The position numbers were made by a program, and so were the translations under genes. The notes beneath the pieces are model-generated. The model had not been told where the DNA came from. It saw only the letters and a list, made by a program, of their open reading frames with translations, and did no database searches. DNA of 64,000 nucleotides from Isoetes taiwanensis (Eukaryota; Streptophyta; Lycopodiopsida; Isoetales; Isoetaceae), in the NCBI GenBank assembly GCA_021234155.1, contig JAJEKV010000013.1, positions 13,681,877 through 13,745,876 on the forward strand. The letters are read 5' to 3'. Shown piece after piece: positions 20,700 through 33,874 of this stretch; the stretch's first letter is position 1, and each line of letters begins with the position of its first letter.

Positions 20700-22494
20700 G
20701 CTCGAAAGAAGCAAATGCAAGTTCTCTGATATGTGTGTTTTGCAACAAATGCCATTCTCAAACTGCAATGAAACGAATGTTATTCTCAAAGTGCAATGCT
20801 TGTATTCAACTGAAGGATAACACTTGCATCAACTACAATAAAAAAGAAAAGGATGACAATCAGAGAGCAGTTAGCAGATCTACTGTCAGACCAAATATCA
20901 TGTCGGCAGCTACAAAGGCAATGAAAAACATTTTCCCAAATGCATCATGATAGATATTTGTGTTTGATTCATGACAAGATGGACCACCATAAGACTTTCT
21001 TGCCAAAGCTAGATCCTTTGCCCAAGCATTATCAAAACGCTTTTCAAAGCAGGTCCTTTAACAGAGCCGGACTGCTACAAAGCAAGTCCTTTAACAGGGC
21101 CAGTCGGCTACAAATCTTGTGTAAAGTCGCCCGAAACTGGACAAAACATGGAGAAGCAACTTCAAAACCAAAGTTAAAGCCACCAAGAAGGGTTTCATGT
21201 AGATACTAGAGAGCCTAAAACTATAAAGGATTTGCAAAAATGAAGAAGGAATATGTATCAAGATAGAAAAAGTACTGTGTGAATTCTAGAATGAATTTAT
21301 AGGATGAGTCCAATCCCCGATTCAAGAGCTTGAGCAGTCTGTTTGCATTGCAAGTTGCCATAAGAAGCAGAAGAGTTCCATATATAAAATGCAGAACAGT
21401 TTCATATGTGTCTGCTATATCCTTGTAATAATAGTATGAATCTCTGTAAAATGAGAACTGATCCTTTGTCATTTTCATGCCATTAATCTCCATAAACCAA
21501 TAAACCAAAAAGGAGTGACCATCCTACATGTTGCTCTGCAAAATTCCATGGCCCAAACAATCTCATTCTGAGGCACATCCTACAATTTTTCAAATAGCTT
21601 ACCTCCGACTTTTCCAGTCCAGTTACTATCATCTTCCTAAACACTGTCTATTACATTCACATCACTAAGCCAAATAGAATCAAGACCTTGCACAGAAGTG
21701 AAGTGTGTGCCATTGACTTGACTAAGCTAACTAGAACCCAGATAGTACATAGAAGTGAACATGTGTCAGCGAAAGATCTACAAACCGACGAGGAGTCAAA
21801 GTCGGAATGGGAGGTGGCCTTATGATAAGATAAGCCAAGGACATTTTGCATATACGTGGAATCTTCTAACAATATCTTTAGAAATGACACGTCCATTGGT
21901 CCACAAAGGAGATGTGTGTGTCATGGAGTATCTCCACCTAAAATTGAATGTATAAACAAAAGGTTTGCAACCCAAAAAGTAATACCAAATTAGCCAAATG
22001 CAATCTGCACTACCTCCACCTCCTTACATCGATTTGATACGAGAGGGATACTAGAGAGGCGAAGAGCTACAAAATAGAGGGGAAAGAACTGGGGAAAAGA
22101 GGGGAAACAACAAATCAAACTACTATTCTTGGATGCAATAAAGGGAAAATCAAACTACTACTTTTGAATGCTCTCATGCGAAAGCCTCCACCTCATTTCT
22201 GACATAAAAATCTGCATTTGAGAGCCAAAAACTATCATGTGGCCAGCCCTTCCGTACCACCATCCAAGGCAAAAGTTTAGACATGATTCCAAGAGAAGAA
22301 CTACATAGGCAAAACCTTTTTGTAAATTGTTCCTCAAAGAATGACGATTTTTCTTTTTGCGAGAACTTGCTCCTCACTCTTAAACAATGGGGACACCAAA
22401 TTTAACAAAGGCAACACGTAGAATGCAAAAATAGGAGGAGGTGGAAAGTGAGTGGGCAAAATATCGATCTTACTATTAATAAATAAGAGTCTTT
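20700..22494. other. No gene recognised
   Basis: Short open frames (20,735-20,950 Cys/Lys-rich; 20,940-21,209; 21,221-21,508 minus; 22,174-22,377 minus) show no domain. A two-copy tandem repeat of about 33 bases built on CTTTAACAG(A/G)GCC lies near 21,045-21,117. Confidence 0.35.
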
Positions 22495-22775
22495 TCGCAA
22501 TTTAAGGAGCAGTTCCCCTCGATTTTCTATCGTACAAAGTCTGTACCACTGGTTTAAGTTGTACAAAGTAGCCCACCCTTAAATAGGCCTCCAACCCTTC
22601 CAATTAAGGGGATTTTCTTAGGAGCCATTATTTATAAGGGCAACAAAAAAATTTGCCCTTCACCATAAAAGGGCAAAAAAATGAGGACCCTTGAAAATAA
22701 GGGCATCAATTTGAAAAAACCTTAATATGACATATTTAACAAAATTTGGACTTATTCAAATCTAATAGATGTATT
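22495..22775. repeat. 280-bp dispersed repeat (GGAGCAGTTCCCCTCGATTT family)
   Basis: This block recurs at 36,184-36,298 (truncated), 36,541-36,825, 39,414-39,700 and 40,583-40,870, almost unchanged. It contains two hairpin-forming pairs around AAGGGCAACAAAAAAATTTG and TGCCCTTCACC...AAGGGCA. Here it stands alone, outside the 36-41 kb array, so it can exist independently. Confidence 0.85.
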
Positions 22776-22960
22776 TTTGGATTGCCCCTAAGGGGGCAAA
22801 CCCTTGTTTATGTGGGTTTGTAGCACATTCTAGGTATATGCTAGTATATGCCCGGAATATGCTAATAACTGCTCCAAACCCATTATTGGCTGTAAACTCT
22901 CGGTCATTTCTGTTGTTTGGCAGCCAGTGTGAAAACAGGCTAACCGGTGTTCTGGCGATG
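22776..22960 (+). repeat. Dispersed repeat shared with 60,010-60,190
   Basis: GGGGGCAAACCC, TTTATGTGGGTTTGT, the TATATGCTAG(A/T)ATAT block and CTGTAAA...CGGTCA align with the reverse strand at 60,190-60,010 over about 150 bases. The frame through it (APKGANPCLCGFV against APRGANPRLCGFV) is partly conserved, but changes elsewhere do not look codon-biased. Confidence 0.65.
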
Positions 22961-22979
22961 GTGGCTGCTGTGCACATAT

Positions 22980-23458
22980 GAAGCCCGCTGCTAAAGGCAG
23001 TTGTAGTACGTCTTTGTTCTTTGTTTGAAGATGAAGCAGGGTCTCCCACCCTCTCACGTTTTAGGGCAGCTTGATACCTCCAAGGAAAGTGACTTTGAAA
23101 TAGGGCAAGAAGCAACGAATTTATGTGCGAGTCTGTGAGCACACTATTTCCTTCTTTTTCTTTCCGCTTTCAGTTCAATCACTGTTCTTTGTTTCTTCAA
23201 TCCACTTGCAAATCTGATGAATCCACTTTCAGTACTTCATCTCTGCACAAATAGGAAGCAAAAGGACAGGCCGAGCTGTAGCAATAGAAGACATGATGGC
23301 AGTAAGGATTGATCTAAATAAGAGCCCTGCTTCTGGGCTCAAATGAGCAAAAGAAGGATCTTGGATTCCAAATGATATATTTGAAGCAGTAAGCTTGAAA
23401 TAGAGCAATCCAATATGCCAAGAAGTCCCCAAAAGATTGATACAGTCTGTTCTTCAAA
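22980..23458. other. No gene recognised
   Basis: Mixed sequence. The minus-strand frame 23,432-23,229 has no identifiable domain. Confidence 0.3.
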
Positions 23459-26400
23459 TGAACCCAGTTACAAGAAGTTCAAGCTCCAGCTTTTTTGAAG
23501 AACTTTTAAAGAAGCCACAAGTGTGTAGATCAAAATCAAGGCAAAGAAAACGTGCACATGCAGTTACTTTTTGTAGCAGAGGAACAGAAATACAGTAAAT
23601 CAGGTTGCTTCAAAAGCAAATTCAAATGCAGCTACTGCGGTGACTATTTTTGCACCTATCCATGTTGAATGTCAGCCTCTACTTCTTCCTCCATTGCCAG
23701 CATCAAGCATAGAGGTTAAAGACTCGGTAAAAAATGTTGAAATTAATGCCCAAGTAGCGATTCTCAACCTGCCATTGCAGCCCTGTAAAATGCCTTTGAA
23801 CTATGGGCTAGGTTTATCCGATAGTGAAGTAAGGGCACTGATGGCATTTAATGATTGTGAATCTCTCCTTTTGAGGGACTAGGTGAGTCTAAGAAGGAAA
23901 CGTCATTGTCATTGCTCTCAATATATGTCTCAAATCTGCACTTTTCTGCTCTCAACATATGTGCACTTCTTTGCTCTATGTGTGAAATCATTTTGTCATA
24001 ACAGCTTAGCTTTAGATCGGATTTCTGGATTTTTTGAAGAATCCAGTCAGATGCTGGCTCAAAAGTGTTGGGGGATGCGTGGAGAAGAACTTTTGAAGAA
24101 GCCACAAGTGTGCAGATCGAAATGGAGGCAAAGAAAGTGTGCACATGCAGTTATTTTTTGTAGCAGAGGAATAGGGGAATATGATAAATCAGATTGCTTC
24201 AATCCGGTGACTATGTTTGCACCAATCTAGGTTGAATGTCAGCCTCTGCTTCTTCCTCCACTGCCAGCATCAAGCACAGAGGTTAAGGTAAAAAATGTTG
24301 AAATTAATGCCCAAGTAGTGATTGTCAACCTGCCATTGCAGCCGTGTAAAATGCCTTTGAACTACAGGCTAGGTTTATCCGGTAGTGAAGTAAGGGCACT
24401 GAGGGCAGCTGATGATTGTGAATCTCTCCTTCTGAGGGACCAGGTGAGTTTAGGAAGGAAACGTCATTGTCATTGTCATTGCTCTCAATGTATGTGTGAA
24501 ATCTGCACTTTTTTGTTCTCAACATATGTGCACTTCTTTGCTCTCAATATATGCGTGAAATCATTTTGTCATGACAGCTTACCCTTAGATTGGATTGAAG
24601 ACAAGTGTCTAGCACATCATTATTGAAAGACTGATTTCCACATGTATCTCCTGCAGGGGATACAATTTTGAATGTCAGATTATAACTGCGGTTAGCACAA
24701 AGTTATGATGTGCCAATGGTATAGAGGAGAATTGTAAGCAAGTTTTCAAGCTCCATCTCCAATAGGTTCGAGTTGATATTTGAGTACATCTTATGCAAAA
24801 GGCTTTAGGTAACTGTGTTCTCATGCATTCATATCGTGCATTCTGTTAAACTCATGTTTAGTGCAGATTCACTTTATGAATAAACATATGCCCCTGGCAT
24901 TTACTCTAAATCCCTGTCTAAAATTACCTTGGCATACAAATCCAATGCTGCAATTGTTGCTCCTATAACAGGACTGGCTGTTTGTTGCAGAAAACAATGG
25001 ATCTATCTCTTTCTTGAATCAAACACATATTTATAAGAAATCAGTGTCCAGTATGCAAGCGTGGGTCTGAGACCATTGAGCATTTCTTTTTCATGTGTGA
25101 ACACCTTAGACAGGTATGGGACTGGTTGTTTTCCCTTTTTCAGGTTTCACTAACATGTCAACAACTGCTTTTGGCAATTTACCCAAGTACCTGGACAGAG
25201 TTACAAGGCCAGGCTTTTCATCTAGCAGCAGGATGGTTGCTTTGGACTATCTGGAAAAGACGAAGATTGGTAATCTTCAAAGGTCTGGATGTGGCAGATA
25301 ATCGTGTTCTCCAAGAAGCTCAAGGTTACATTGTAAAGTCGTATCATTGTTCTTCACTTGCCCCTCGCAAGAGGCGATTGATTTTTGAGGAGTATTTGGA
25401 TGTGCACTCTTATGCTTAGGCAGGTTGCTTCACTCGGTGGGTCTCTGCTTATCCGCTGAGATTTTATTCCTGTCTCTGCATTTATACTTGTATTTGACTC
25501 TTTGATTGAATAAAATCTGACGTCCTTCAACAAAAAAACACATATTTATAAGAAACAAACAATCTGTCCAATGTATTTATCAATCTATATTGTTCTTAAG
25601 TAGGGAATATTTTGAACGTCAATGTGGGTTCAACTGTTGATCTTAGTGTTCCTAGGAGTATGAACCCAGTTACAAGAAGTTCAAACTCCAGCTTTTTTGA
25701 AGAACCCAGTCGGATGCTGGCTCAAAAGCATTGGGGGATGCATGGAGCAGAATTAAGCCACAAGAATGGAGATCGAAATGGAAGCAAAGAAAGTGTACAC
25801 ATGCAGTTATTTTTTGTAGCAGAGGAATAGGGGAATATGGTAAATCAGGTTGCTTCAAAAGAAAATGCAAATGCAGCTACTCCGGTGATTATTTTTGCAC
25901 CAATCCAGGTTGAATGTCAGCCTCTGCTTCTTCTTCCATTGCCAGCATCAACCATAGAGGTTAAGGTAAAAAATGCTGAAATTAATGCCCAAATACTGAT
26001 TCTCAACCTGCCATTGCATCCGTGTAAAATGCCTTTGAACTACGGGCTAGGTTAATCTGGTAGTGAAGTAAGGGCACTCATGGCAGCTGATGATTGTGAA
26101 TCTCTCCTTTTGTGGGACCAGGTGAGTCTAGAAAGGAAGCATTATTGTCATTGCTCTCAATATATATGTGAAATCTGCACCTTTCTGCTTTCAACGTATG
26201 TGCACTTCTTTGCTCTCAACATATGTGTGAAATCATTTTGTCATAACAGCTTACCCTTAGATTGGATTGAAGACAAGTGTCTAGCACATCATTATTGAAA
26301 GACTAATTCCCACATGTATTGCCTGCAGAGGATACAATTTTGAATGTCAGATCATAACTGTGGTTAGCACAAAGTTATGATGTGCCAATGGTATAGAGGA

Positions 26401-26850
26401 GAATTGTAAGCAAGTTTTCAAGTTCCATCTCCAATAGGTTCGAGTAGATATTTGAGTACATCTTATGCAAAAAGCTTTGGGTAACTGTGTTCTCAGTGCA
26501 TTCACATCGTGCATTCACATATCTATGAAGCTAAGTTTTTCTGTTAAACTCAATGTTCAGATTCACTTTTATAAATAAACATATGCTCCTGGCATTTACT
26601 CTAAATCCCTGTCTAAAATTACCCTAGCATACAAATCCGATGCTGCAATTGTTGCTCCTATAACAGGACTGGCTGTTTGTTGCAGATTATACAATGGATC
26701 TATCTCTTTCTTGAATCAGATACATATTTATAAGAAACAAACAATCTGTCCAATGTATTTATCAATCTATATTGTTCTTAAGTAGGGAATATTTTGAACG
26801 TCAATGTGGGTTCAACTGTTGATCTTAGTGTTCCTGGGAGTTTTTGCACT
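23459..26850 (+). repeat. Three tandem copies of an exon-like unit
   Basis: Copies begin near 23,459, 24,010 and 25,600. Each encodes, with damage, a stretch such as PLQPCKMPLNYGLGLSDSEV followed by RAL-A--DCESLLL-D, and ends at a good splice donor: ACCAG/GTGAGT in copies 2 and 3, ACTAG/GTGAGT in copy 1. Copies 2 and 3 share a further 700 bases of intron-like sequence. In-frame stops differ: copy 1 has a TAG in place of CAG at the donor and copy 3 a TAA after YGLG. A gene fragment seems to have been duplicated and then decayed. I do not recognise the protein family. Confidence 0.6.
25041..25535 (+). mobile_element. 5'-truncated L1-type LINE insertion
   Basis: It carries only the 3' end of a plant LINE: a zinc-binding RT C-terminal domain (CPVCKRGSETIEHFFFMC, the C-x2-C...H-x4-C pattern) through a Trp-rich stretch (LLWTIWKRRR) to a stop at 25,417-25,419. 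A 3' UTR and short A-run follow. It is flanked by a 20-base target duplication, AAACACATATTTATAAGAAA, at 25,021-25,040 and 25,536-25,555. The paralogous site in the neighbouring tandem copy (26,719-26,738) lacks the insertion. Confidence 0.9.
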
Positions 26851-27712
26851 CGCTTGGACGAAGAATATGGGAATATATTGTTTTAAGGGAAAGGATTTTC
26901 AAGCTTGAATTTGTCTTCTAAAGATTGTGTTTCAAGTGGTATTTACTGATGAGACTTTCAATATTTGCAGGGAAATGATGTTTATTGAAGCTATTGTTGA
27001 AGCAATTGGATCTTGCCTAAGAGAGCCTCCCGAACCATAATTTTTGTAATCAATAGAGTGGTACTTTAATGATGCAAAAATCTTTTTTAAAAAATGGCTT
27101 AGATTTTGAGCATCCAGAAATTATTGAAGTTTGTAGCAAGAACAAACAGGAGGATCACACAACTCTAAAGAAATTACATCGCTATGTAATAGTTTTTTAG
27201 AAAGGAAAAAACCTTGTAACTAAGGGTAAGAATAAGAAATGTCTATCTATGTACTTGATGTTCATAGTTGTTGGCCAAAGACCAATAGAAAGTTTGATTG
27301 ACATTTTTAGACTTTGTAGTTAATCCATTTTTTTGATCAATATCCAATCATACATAATATATTTTAATGTTTTTATGATATACCCAAATAATATTTCATG
27401 GAGTAAATTAGACTGTGGTTGGGTTGCATATCCTTGTTAAGTAGATGAATTGAGACGACACGTCGACAATTTAGATATTTATGCCATCGTTTTCACAAGT
27501 GGAAGAGGAAAAGAAATTGTTAATTTAAATATTTATGCTATCACTTTTAAAAGTGGAAGAGGAAAAGGAATTGTGTATATAACAACCTAAATTTTAGACT
27601 GAAGTTCAACTCCAACTAGAAAACCAGTGCCTAATAGCAAAGCGAGTGCATAAAAAAAAAAAGATTTACAGTCACTAAAGCAGACAATTGTTGAGAAGTG
27701 ACAATTAATAGA
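26851..27712. other. No gene recognised
   Basis: AT-rich sequence. A short direct repeat (TTTATGCYATC-CTTTTMAAAGTGGAAGAGG-like) occurs at about 27,479 and 27,533. Confidence 0.3.
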
Positions 27713-29256
27713 GTTCGCAGCTTGCATGCACGTAAGTTATGATAATTCCAGAAATGAAAGGGCGGATTATGGTTGTGAAAATTCACTGCCATGCAGTGTA
27801 TGCTTTAGAATTTTGATTTCGTAAGCCTTCTCCTCCCCCCCCTTTTTTTTTGCGAAACTATTTAAAGATCAATCGGTTGTTATGCTTCTTCCTTCATAAG
27901 GCTAGTGTAGCTAAACGAACATAACAACAGGTAGATGTCAGTACAGTATGTGTATTTGTTAGCTTCTCAATACGACCTGAGCATTATTGGAAAAGGTTAA
28001 TTAGAAAGCAATTATTGAAAAAGATTAATTAGAAAGGGAATCCAAAAACTATGGATTGACTAAGACTACCATAGCCCCTTTGTCTACTTGGAATACATCT
28101 TTTGAGCTCTTAACATGAATATACTAATATATCCTTACAATGAGTCCTCTTGAGTACTACTTTTTTTCTCATTATACTTTTCAGTGCAGCTTTGGTGGTG
28201 CTAGATGTGTTTGATTGCATACCACTTCAAGTTTGTTATTGCAATATTGTTAGAGCTACACGTGTTCGTGCTATTAGGTGCTGAAATTGCAATGCCATAG
28301 ACCCTAATGCGTGTCCGACAACTTAAAGCTATGGGGAACAAAACGGTTCAAATAACAGAAGAGTTCGGCCATGTCAAATGAATACTCACTTTTGGTTATC
28401 GCTAAGAGAACTATCCCCACCAGTATAAGCACCTTCGATAATTCACAACTACACATGCACTACACATACTATACTACACAAAAGTGCCATTGTTACGTGG
28501 TACTGAAGGGCCCATAGTAAGACGTTTAGGTTGCCAACCTAAACCAATACCCCAATCAACGTATGAATATATATATACACTCCATATCCAACCTAATAGA
28601 CTGAATATCACATATCTGTCCTAGGGAGTTCCACCAAATAATTAACCACTGATTTGACTACGCTTCATGGAAGATACCACATGCGAGCAGAATCTGGTAG
28701 AATCGACACTAAATTCTTATATGAATGTATAATTGCAGAGTTTTGCTCTTTTCTACTACAATACAAAACAAACAACCCATGGAGTGATGAAACCTGAACA
28801 AACCCACTCTCTACAGAAACCATGAAAACACATTCTGGGGCTACCTTTAATAATTTGTTCTGTTTATCTTTAGATAAAAAATATGATACTTACTAAAGTT
28901 TAAAGTTGCTTTTCAAACTAATTCTTGGTTCCATCTATTTAGAATTAAATTTTCATCTACGATAACCATGTATAAGTAAAATGCTATTTTTTTTAAAATA
29001 TTTAAAGAAAGTTTTACATTGAAATAAATTAACTGATTACGTTTATGTTTGATTAAAATATTTTTATTTCATTAATAATAAATTATTTAATAGCTTTATA
29101 ATAATAATAATAAACCAATAACTTATATCATTTAATTAATTTCAACCTAAGACCTTCCTTAAAGTATTTTTAAAAGTGTAAAATTTTGTAAATTGTGAAA
29201 TTCTAATAATAGTTTTATGTTCGTTTATTAAAACATCAGATTTCATTTAATTATCA
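27713..29256. repeat. 1.5-kb duplicated segment, copy 1
   Basis: This matches 37,350-38,936 closely along its length, for example GTTCGCAGCTTGCATGCACG, TGAAGGGCCCATAGTAAGAC and CATGAAAACACATTCTGGGG. Differences are scattered substitutions and small indels, such as 29 extra bases in copy 2 near 37,623. No ORF with a domain is seen. The right part (28,860 on) belongs to the AT-rich repeat block A of the 36-41 kb array. Confidence 0.9.
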
Positions 29257-29517
29257 ATAGAATAGAATAGAATACATTTATGTCCTTTGTGCCGTAAGGC
29301 CCCTGGACTTGTGTAGCATGGGCGAGCTCCCCAAAAAGGGGGTGCTACTAGCACATCACGCTGTTTTAATGTAGCCTTTTCGGAAGGCTGACTTTTTTTT
29401 CCTTTAATACCAGCACCCCGCTTTACCTCGGCTTCTTGGCCGTGCAGTGATGCGTCGTTATCAATCAGCTTTTAGCTGAGCAATTTGTGTGAGGCTATAT
29501 GACCCGTATTGTACAGA

Positions 29518-32500
29518 TCATATTACAAGCCCTCTTTCACTGTGTACCTCTCTGTGTCTGGTCATCATTCTTTGGATCGCATCTGCCAGATCCCGTAACG
29601 ATTCCGTCATCTTCATCATCCTGTGGATTGGTTCCCCCCACTTTATATTTCTATATCTGTCCCTGATGTCCCCATAGATCGGACAGTCGTTAATCATGTG
29701 GTTTTCATCCTCTATTCCCCCCCTGTCACAAATTCTGCATATCCTGTCCTCCCTGTCTATCCCTCTCCACCTGTCCTTTTCGATTCTTAGATCGTGACTT
29801 CCCATCCTGAATCTGGCCAGTATGTCCCTTCTGTTCTTCCCCAATATGTTATCCCGGTACACCTGGTGTCCCATTTGTTGTTCCGGATTAAAAACTTGTA
29901 CGAGCCAGTCTGTTTTGGGTCCTGTATGTCTCTGCAGCCATGCTCTCGTCGCTGTGTCTGCCCACTCCTCATTCCACTGCTCTTCTTCTATCAGGTCACT
30001 CAAGTTTAACCCCATCTGCCTGGTCCATATTGCCACCTCTCTGAACCATCCAGTGCTTTCAAGAATGTGTGATTTTGCTGATTCGGTGATTGCAATGCTG
30101 GACAGTTTCCCTTGGATGTCTCCAGCGTTGTCTCTGAGCAGGTATCTTATGGTTCTTTCCCATGCTCTCACTTCCATCGGCCTTTGCCCTGTTTCGAGGA
30201 CCATGACTGTCAGTGGCGTGTTTGTTCTTACCCTGAATTCCTGTCTGTGCCATTGTCTAAAAATTCCTTCCTGTTTTTCCCAGTTTCTTTCTGTTAAGCC
30301 TGGCCCCCATGCTTCTGCTCCGTACAACTGGGTGGTGGCTATTGCTGCACTAAATAGGTAACATTTGATGTCCCAATCAGTTATTCGACTTCTATTACAG
30401 AAGTTTTTCATGTTAAAGTAACTCCCTATAGCCGATTGGAATCTGGCGTTAGCTCCTTTGGCCCATTTCCCTGTGCCATGTGCATCATAACCTAGATATC
30501 TGTATTCTGTTGCTTCCTCTATCTCTTTCTCTTTATATCTGAAAGGTTTATGCCTGTTCTTATGTCCAAAGATGACTATCTTTGTTTTTGCTAGGTTCAC
30601 TGCTAGCCCTGTATCTTCACAAAATTGTTCCAGAATTTTGAGCAATCTGTGCATTCCTTTGTTTTTTGTTGACATCATACTAAGATCGTCCGCATATAGC
30701 ATTATTGGTACCTTAGTGTCTCCCAGTGTGGGGGCATACTCGTCCCCTTGCTGATCTGTTATGTATCCCTGTAGTGCATCTATGTATATTCCAAACAGAG
30801 TTGGGGATAACGGGCATCCCTGCTTCACCCATGTGTCACATATTATCGGTTGTCCTTCCTGCTCCATCTTAGCATACACCTTGTGGTACAGTCTTGCGAT
30901 CGATCCTACCATGCTTTTCGGGGCTTGCATATCCATCAGTCTTTTTAGTAGCTTCTCTCTCGGGACTGTATCAAACGCTTTTCTGAAATCCACAAAGCAG
31001 CAGATTATTTTCCTTCCATGCGCTTTGTTCTTCTCTATTAGTATCCGAAGGGTCACGAGATGATCTGTGGTTGAGTGCTCCGGTCTGAACCCCGCTTGCC
31101 CTTGTGCTCTCACATTTCCTTCCTCTGCCCATTTCTTTAGTTTGTTATCCAGTACCTTTCCAAACCATTTTGCGAAAATCGAGCTTACCATTATCGTCCT
31201 ATAGTTCCCTGGATCTTTTTTATTCCCTGCCTTATGTAAGGGTATGACTCTGTTGTATGTCAATCTGTCTGGGAGCCCTGTATGTATGATGCCATTAAAA
31301 ATGTCTGTTACCTGTCTGCCAATTTCTGTCTCAGCGCATTTCAGCAATTCCACTGTCAGGCCGTATAAATCTGGTGCTTTGTGATTAGCCATCTTGTTGA
31401 GGGCTAACATTACTTCCAGCATATTGAAGCATGGTTAGTCCGGGTCATGCTGTATTGGTATTGGCACCGGTGGTGCCCCTGTCTTATATAATTTGTCCAG
31501 ATATGTCTCCCATCCCTCGGTTCCAATGTCCTTTTGTTCGTCCCTTGCTTTTGCATTGCTGCCCCCTCCTTTGTTTTTGAATCCTCTCCAGAATCTTCGG
31601 GGCTGTTTTCTCAGCTGTTCTCCCATGTACCATTGGTGCTGTAGTAGGTTATTGTATCTTTTCTTCTTTAGTAACCTTATGTATGCTGCCTTCTCATCTC
31701 GGTATGTCTCCCTCCCCTTATGCTTTCTTAATTTCCTCTTGTGTTCTCTGCACTCGTCATCATACCATACTGAAGCTCTGAATGCCCTGTTCTTCCTAAC
31801 TTTGATCCTCCTCCCAAACACATCTGCTGCTACCCTTATCATTATGTCATTAAGGGTATTCCCATTCTCTATTGCATTGTGTTCCCCCCAGTCCCATTTT
31901 CCCATTTCCTCCTTGATCATTTGGGTAAAGGTTTCCGCGTATCTTTCCTGGAATTGAATTCTTACCCTGTCTCTGTTATCCTTCTTTATTTCTGTGTCAT
32001 CCTTTTGTGGCGTCTCATCCAATCTAAATGTTAGTTTGATCGGTCTATGACTTTCCCTTTTCCCAGTCGGCCATTCCTGTAACATTAGCCCTTCTATCTT
32101 TTCCGCTGCTTGGTCACTCAAAATTATATAATCCACTATGCTCTTACCATGTGAGTTTTGGCTCGTAAAACCTCCCGATCCCCTCCATTTTTTTACGCCA
32201 TTGGCTATGATCACCCCTGTTGCCGTGCAGACTTCCAGCAATAGCTCACCCCTAGCGTTGACCTCAGCCTTATCTTCTGTATCTCTCTGCCATTCCTGTG
32301 TCCTCGCCGTGTACACTATCTGACCATCTTTCTCATCGGCGTATGTGTCGTGCTTGTTCTGTGCAGTTACGGCATTTAGATCTCCTACTATAATCATTGG
32401 TCCTTGTCCCTTCCATTTCGTTATGTTCTCTCCCAGTTCCAGCAATTCCAGCTCATCGCTGTTTGGCGGGTAATATGCAATTATCAGAACTACCTCTTGT

Positions 32501-32823
32501 TTGTTTTTCAATTGAATATTCAAAACCATATATCTTTTATTGATATCTGAATGTAACATACATGCATTGTAAACCGCACTATTCTTTATGTAACAAAGCC
32601 GGGACACTCCCTCTCCCTTTCTTGAAATCCCCTGTCTTTCCAACATGTAAGCGGTGGTACCCTTCCTCCTCCGGTAACCTTTTTAGTGTTATGCTCCCAT
32701 GTCTCTGCCAAACATATTATGTCGCAGCCGTGGGCACCTTCTAGTCTTTCTCCATCATCCCATGGATACCCGGTACAGTTCCAGTACCATAATGTCAGCG
32801 TCTTTTCCCCCGAGGTTGCTCCT
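29518..32823 (-). pseudogene. LINE ORF2: AP-type endonuclease and reverse transcriptase
   Basis: Endonuclease begins near 32,815 (LTLWYWNCTGYPW, then IICLAETWEH). After a frameshift near 32,645 it continues with IIVGDLNA, SIVDYIILSD and ESHRPIKL, the metal-binding and catalytic blocks of APE-like endonucleases. An in-frame TAA (about 31,430) separates it from RT (31,422-29,518, 634 codons), which has motif A VDFRKAFD (144-151), QGCPLSPTLF (201-210) and YADD (243-246). A C-terminal Cys-His motif CRICDRGGIEDENHMINDC ends the useful part. I see no RNase H domain. Such proteins nick target DNA and copy the RNA in place. One frameshift and one stop make it a recent pseudogene. Confidence 0.9.
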
Positions 32824-33874
32824 TTGGGGTCTCCATGTTTTCTGTGCCATTCCCCATTCTCCTTGGCCTCCCCCTGGTTTTCATTGTCGTGGTTGACCCT
32901 TCGAGCCCTGCTTGAATTGTTCGATCTTCGTTTCCCCCGTTTCCGCTTCCTCCTATTGCTCTGTTCTGGCTCCCATCTACCGTGATTGCTCTTAGTGCTT
33001 CCCTCTGCATTCTGTTCTCCAGCACCTGTTGTATGGGTTTCATGAGGTGTGAATTTTCCTTCTCTGCGCCCGTTGGTTTTGTTACCCCCTGCAGCCCTTC
33101 CGTCTGTTCCTGCGGTTGAGTCCCTTGTTCTCGGACCCTCTTGTGTATGTATACCTTGCCATTCTTTACCCCTGCTTGTATCCCTGCTTGGTTCAGTTCC
33201 CTGGCTTTGGCCAATTCCCTGTGTAGCCCCTGTCTCTGCATCACTGTTAATGCCTCCTGTACTTTGATTCCATTCCTCAATCTGGATCCCATCCGTAAGA
33301 TCCTCTCCTTGGTTGCCATGTCCCTCAATGTCAGGTTTATGTGCCTCGATCTCCCCCTCCACCGGCCCGACCGGAGAGCTTTGACGATGACGCCCCTGTG
33401 TTCCTTGAACACCGTCTCTATCACTTCTGCAGTAACTCAATATATATCCTCGTTAGGCCTCTCTGCTATCCCAATTAGCCTAACATCATGTTTAATCTTA
33501 TTCTGCTCATCATACTCCACTAAATGTGGTTTTATCCTATCATATGACTCCCATGCATCCAGCTCAACATTTGATTTCTCTAATTCAACCAACCTTTGCA
33601 GGATCTTTGCTTTCTCCTCTTCGATCTCGTCCATTCTGCGCTGCATTTCCTCGTTCATCTTCTCCACCCCTCCTACTCTCACGTCCATGCTATTGATGGC
33701 TACTTTGTTGCTGTTACAAGTCTCAGCCAATGCGTTGAGTGCATCCAAGTTCGGGATCTTTGCCTCTAGCCGTTTATCCATTTGTGCCAGAAAGTCCCTA
33801 AGGTCTTGTTGACTCACCGGGGCTCTTGCCGCCTCCAATCTCCTCTGCCGGCTGCTGTTGATGCTATCGGCCAT
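32795..33874 (-). pseudogene. LINE ORF1 (RNA-binding, coiled coil)
   Basis: The frame opens at ATG 33,874. Residues 40-105 are heptad-rich (VGGVEKMNEEMQRRMDEIEE, KILQRLVELEK), a likely coiled coil. After a single in-frame TGA (about 33,437) it continues through a basic C-terminal domain (HRELAKARELNQAG, then KVYIHKRV), similar in layout to L1-type ORF1 proteins, and ends Arg/Lys/Asn-rich at 32,795 as ORF2 begins in another frame. ORF1 proteins bind element RNA as trimers. Except for the TGA the 359-codon frame is intact. Confidence 0.75.

Noticed and set aside
29822-30361. 179-codon plus-strand frame
   Set aside because: Antisense to the LINE reverse transcriptase; no domain.
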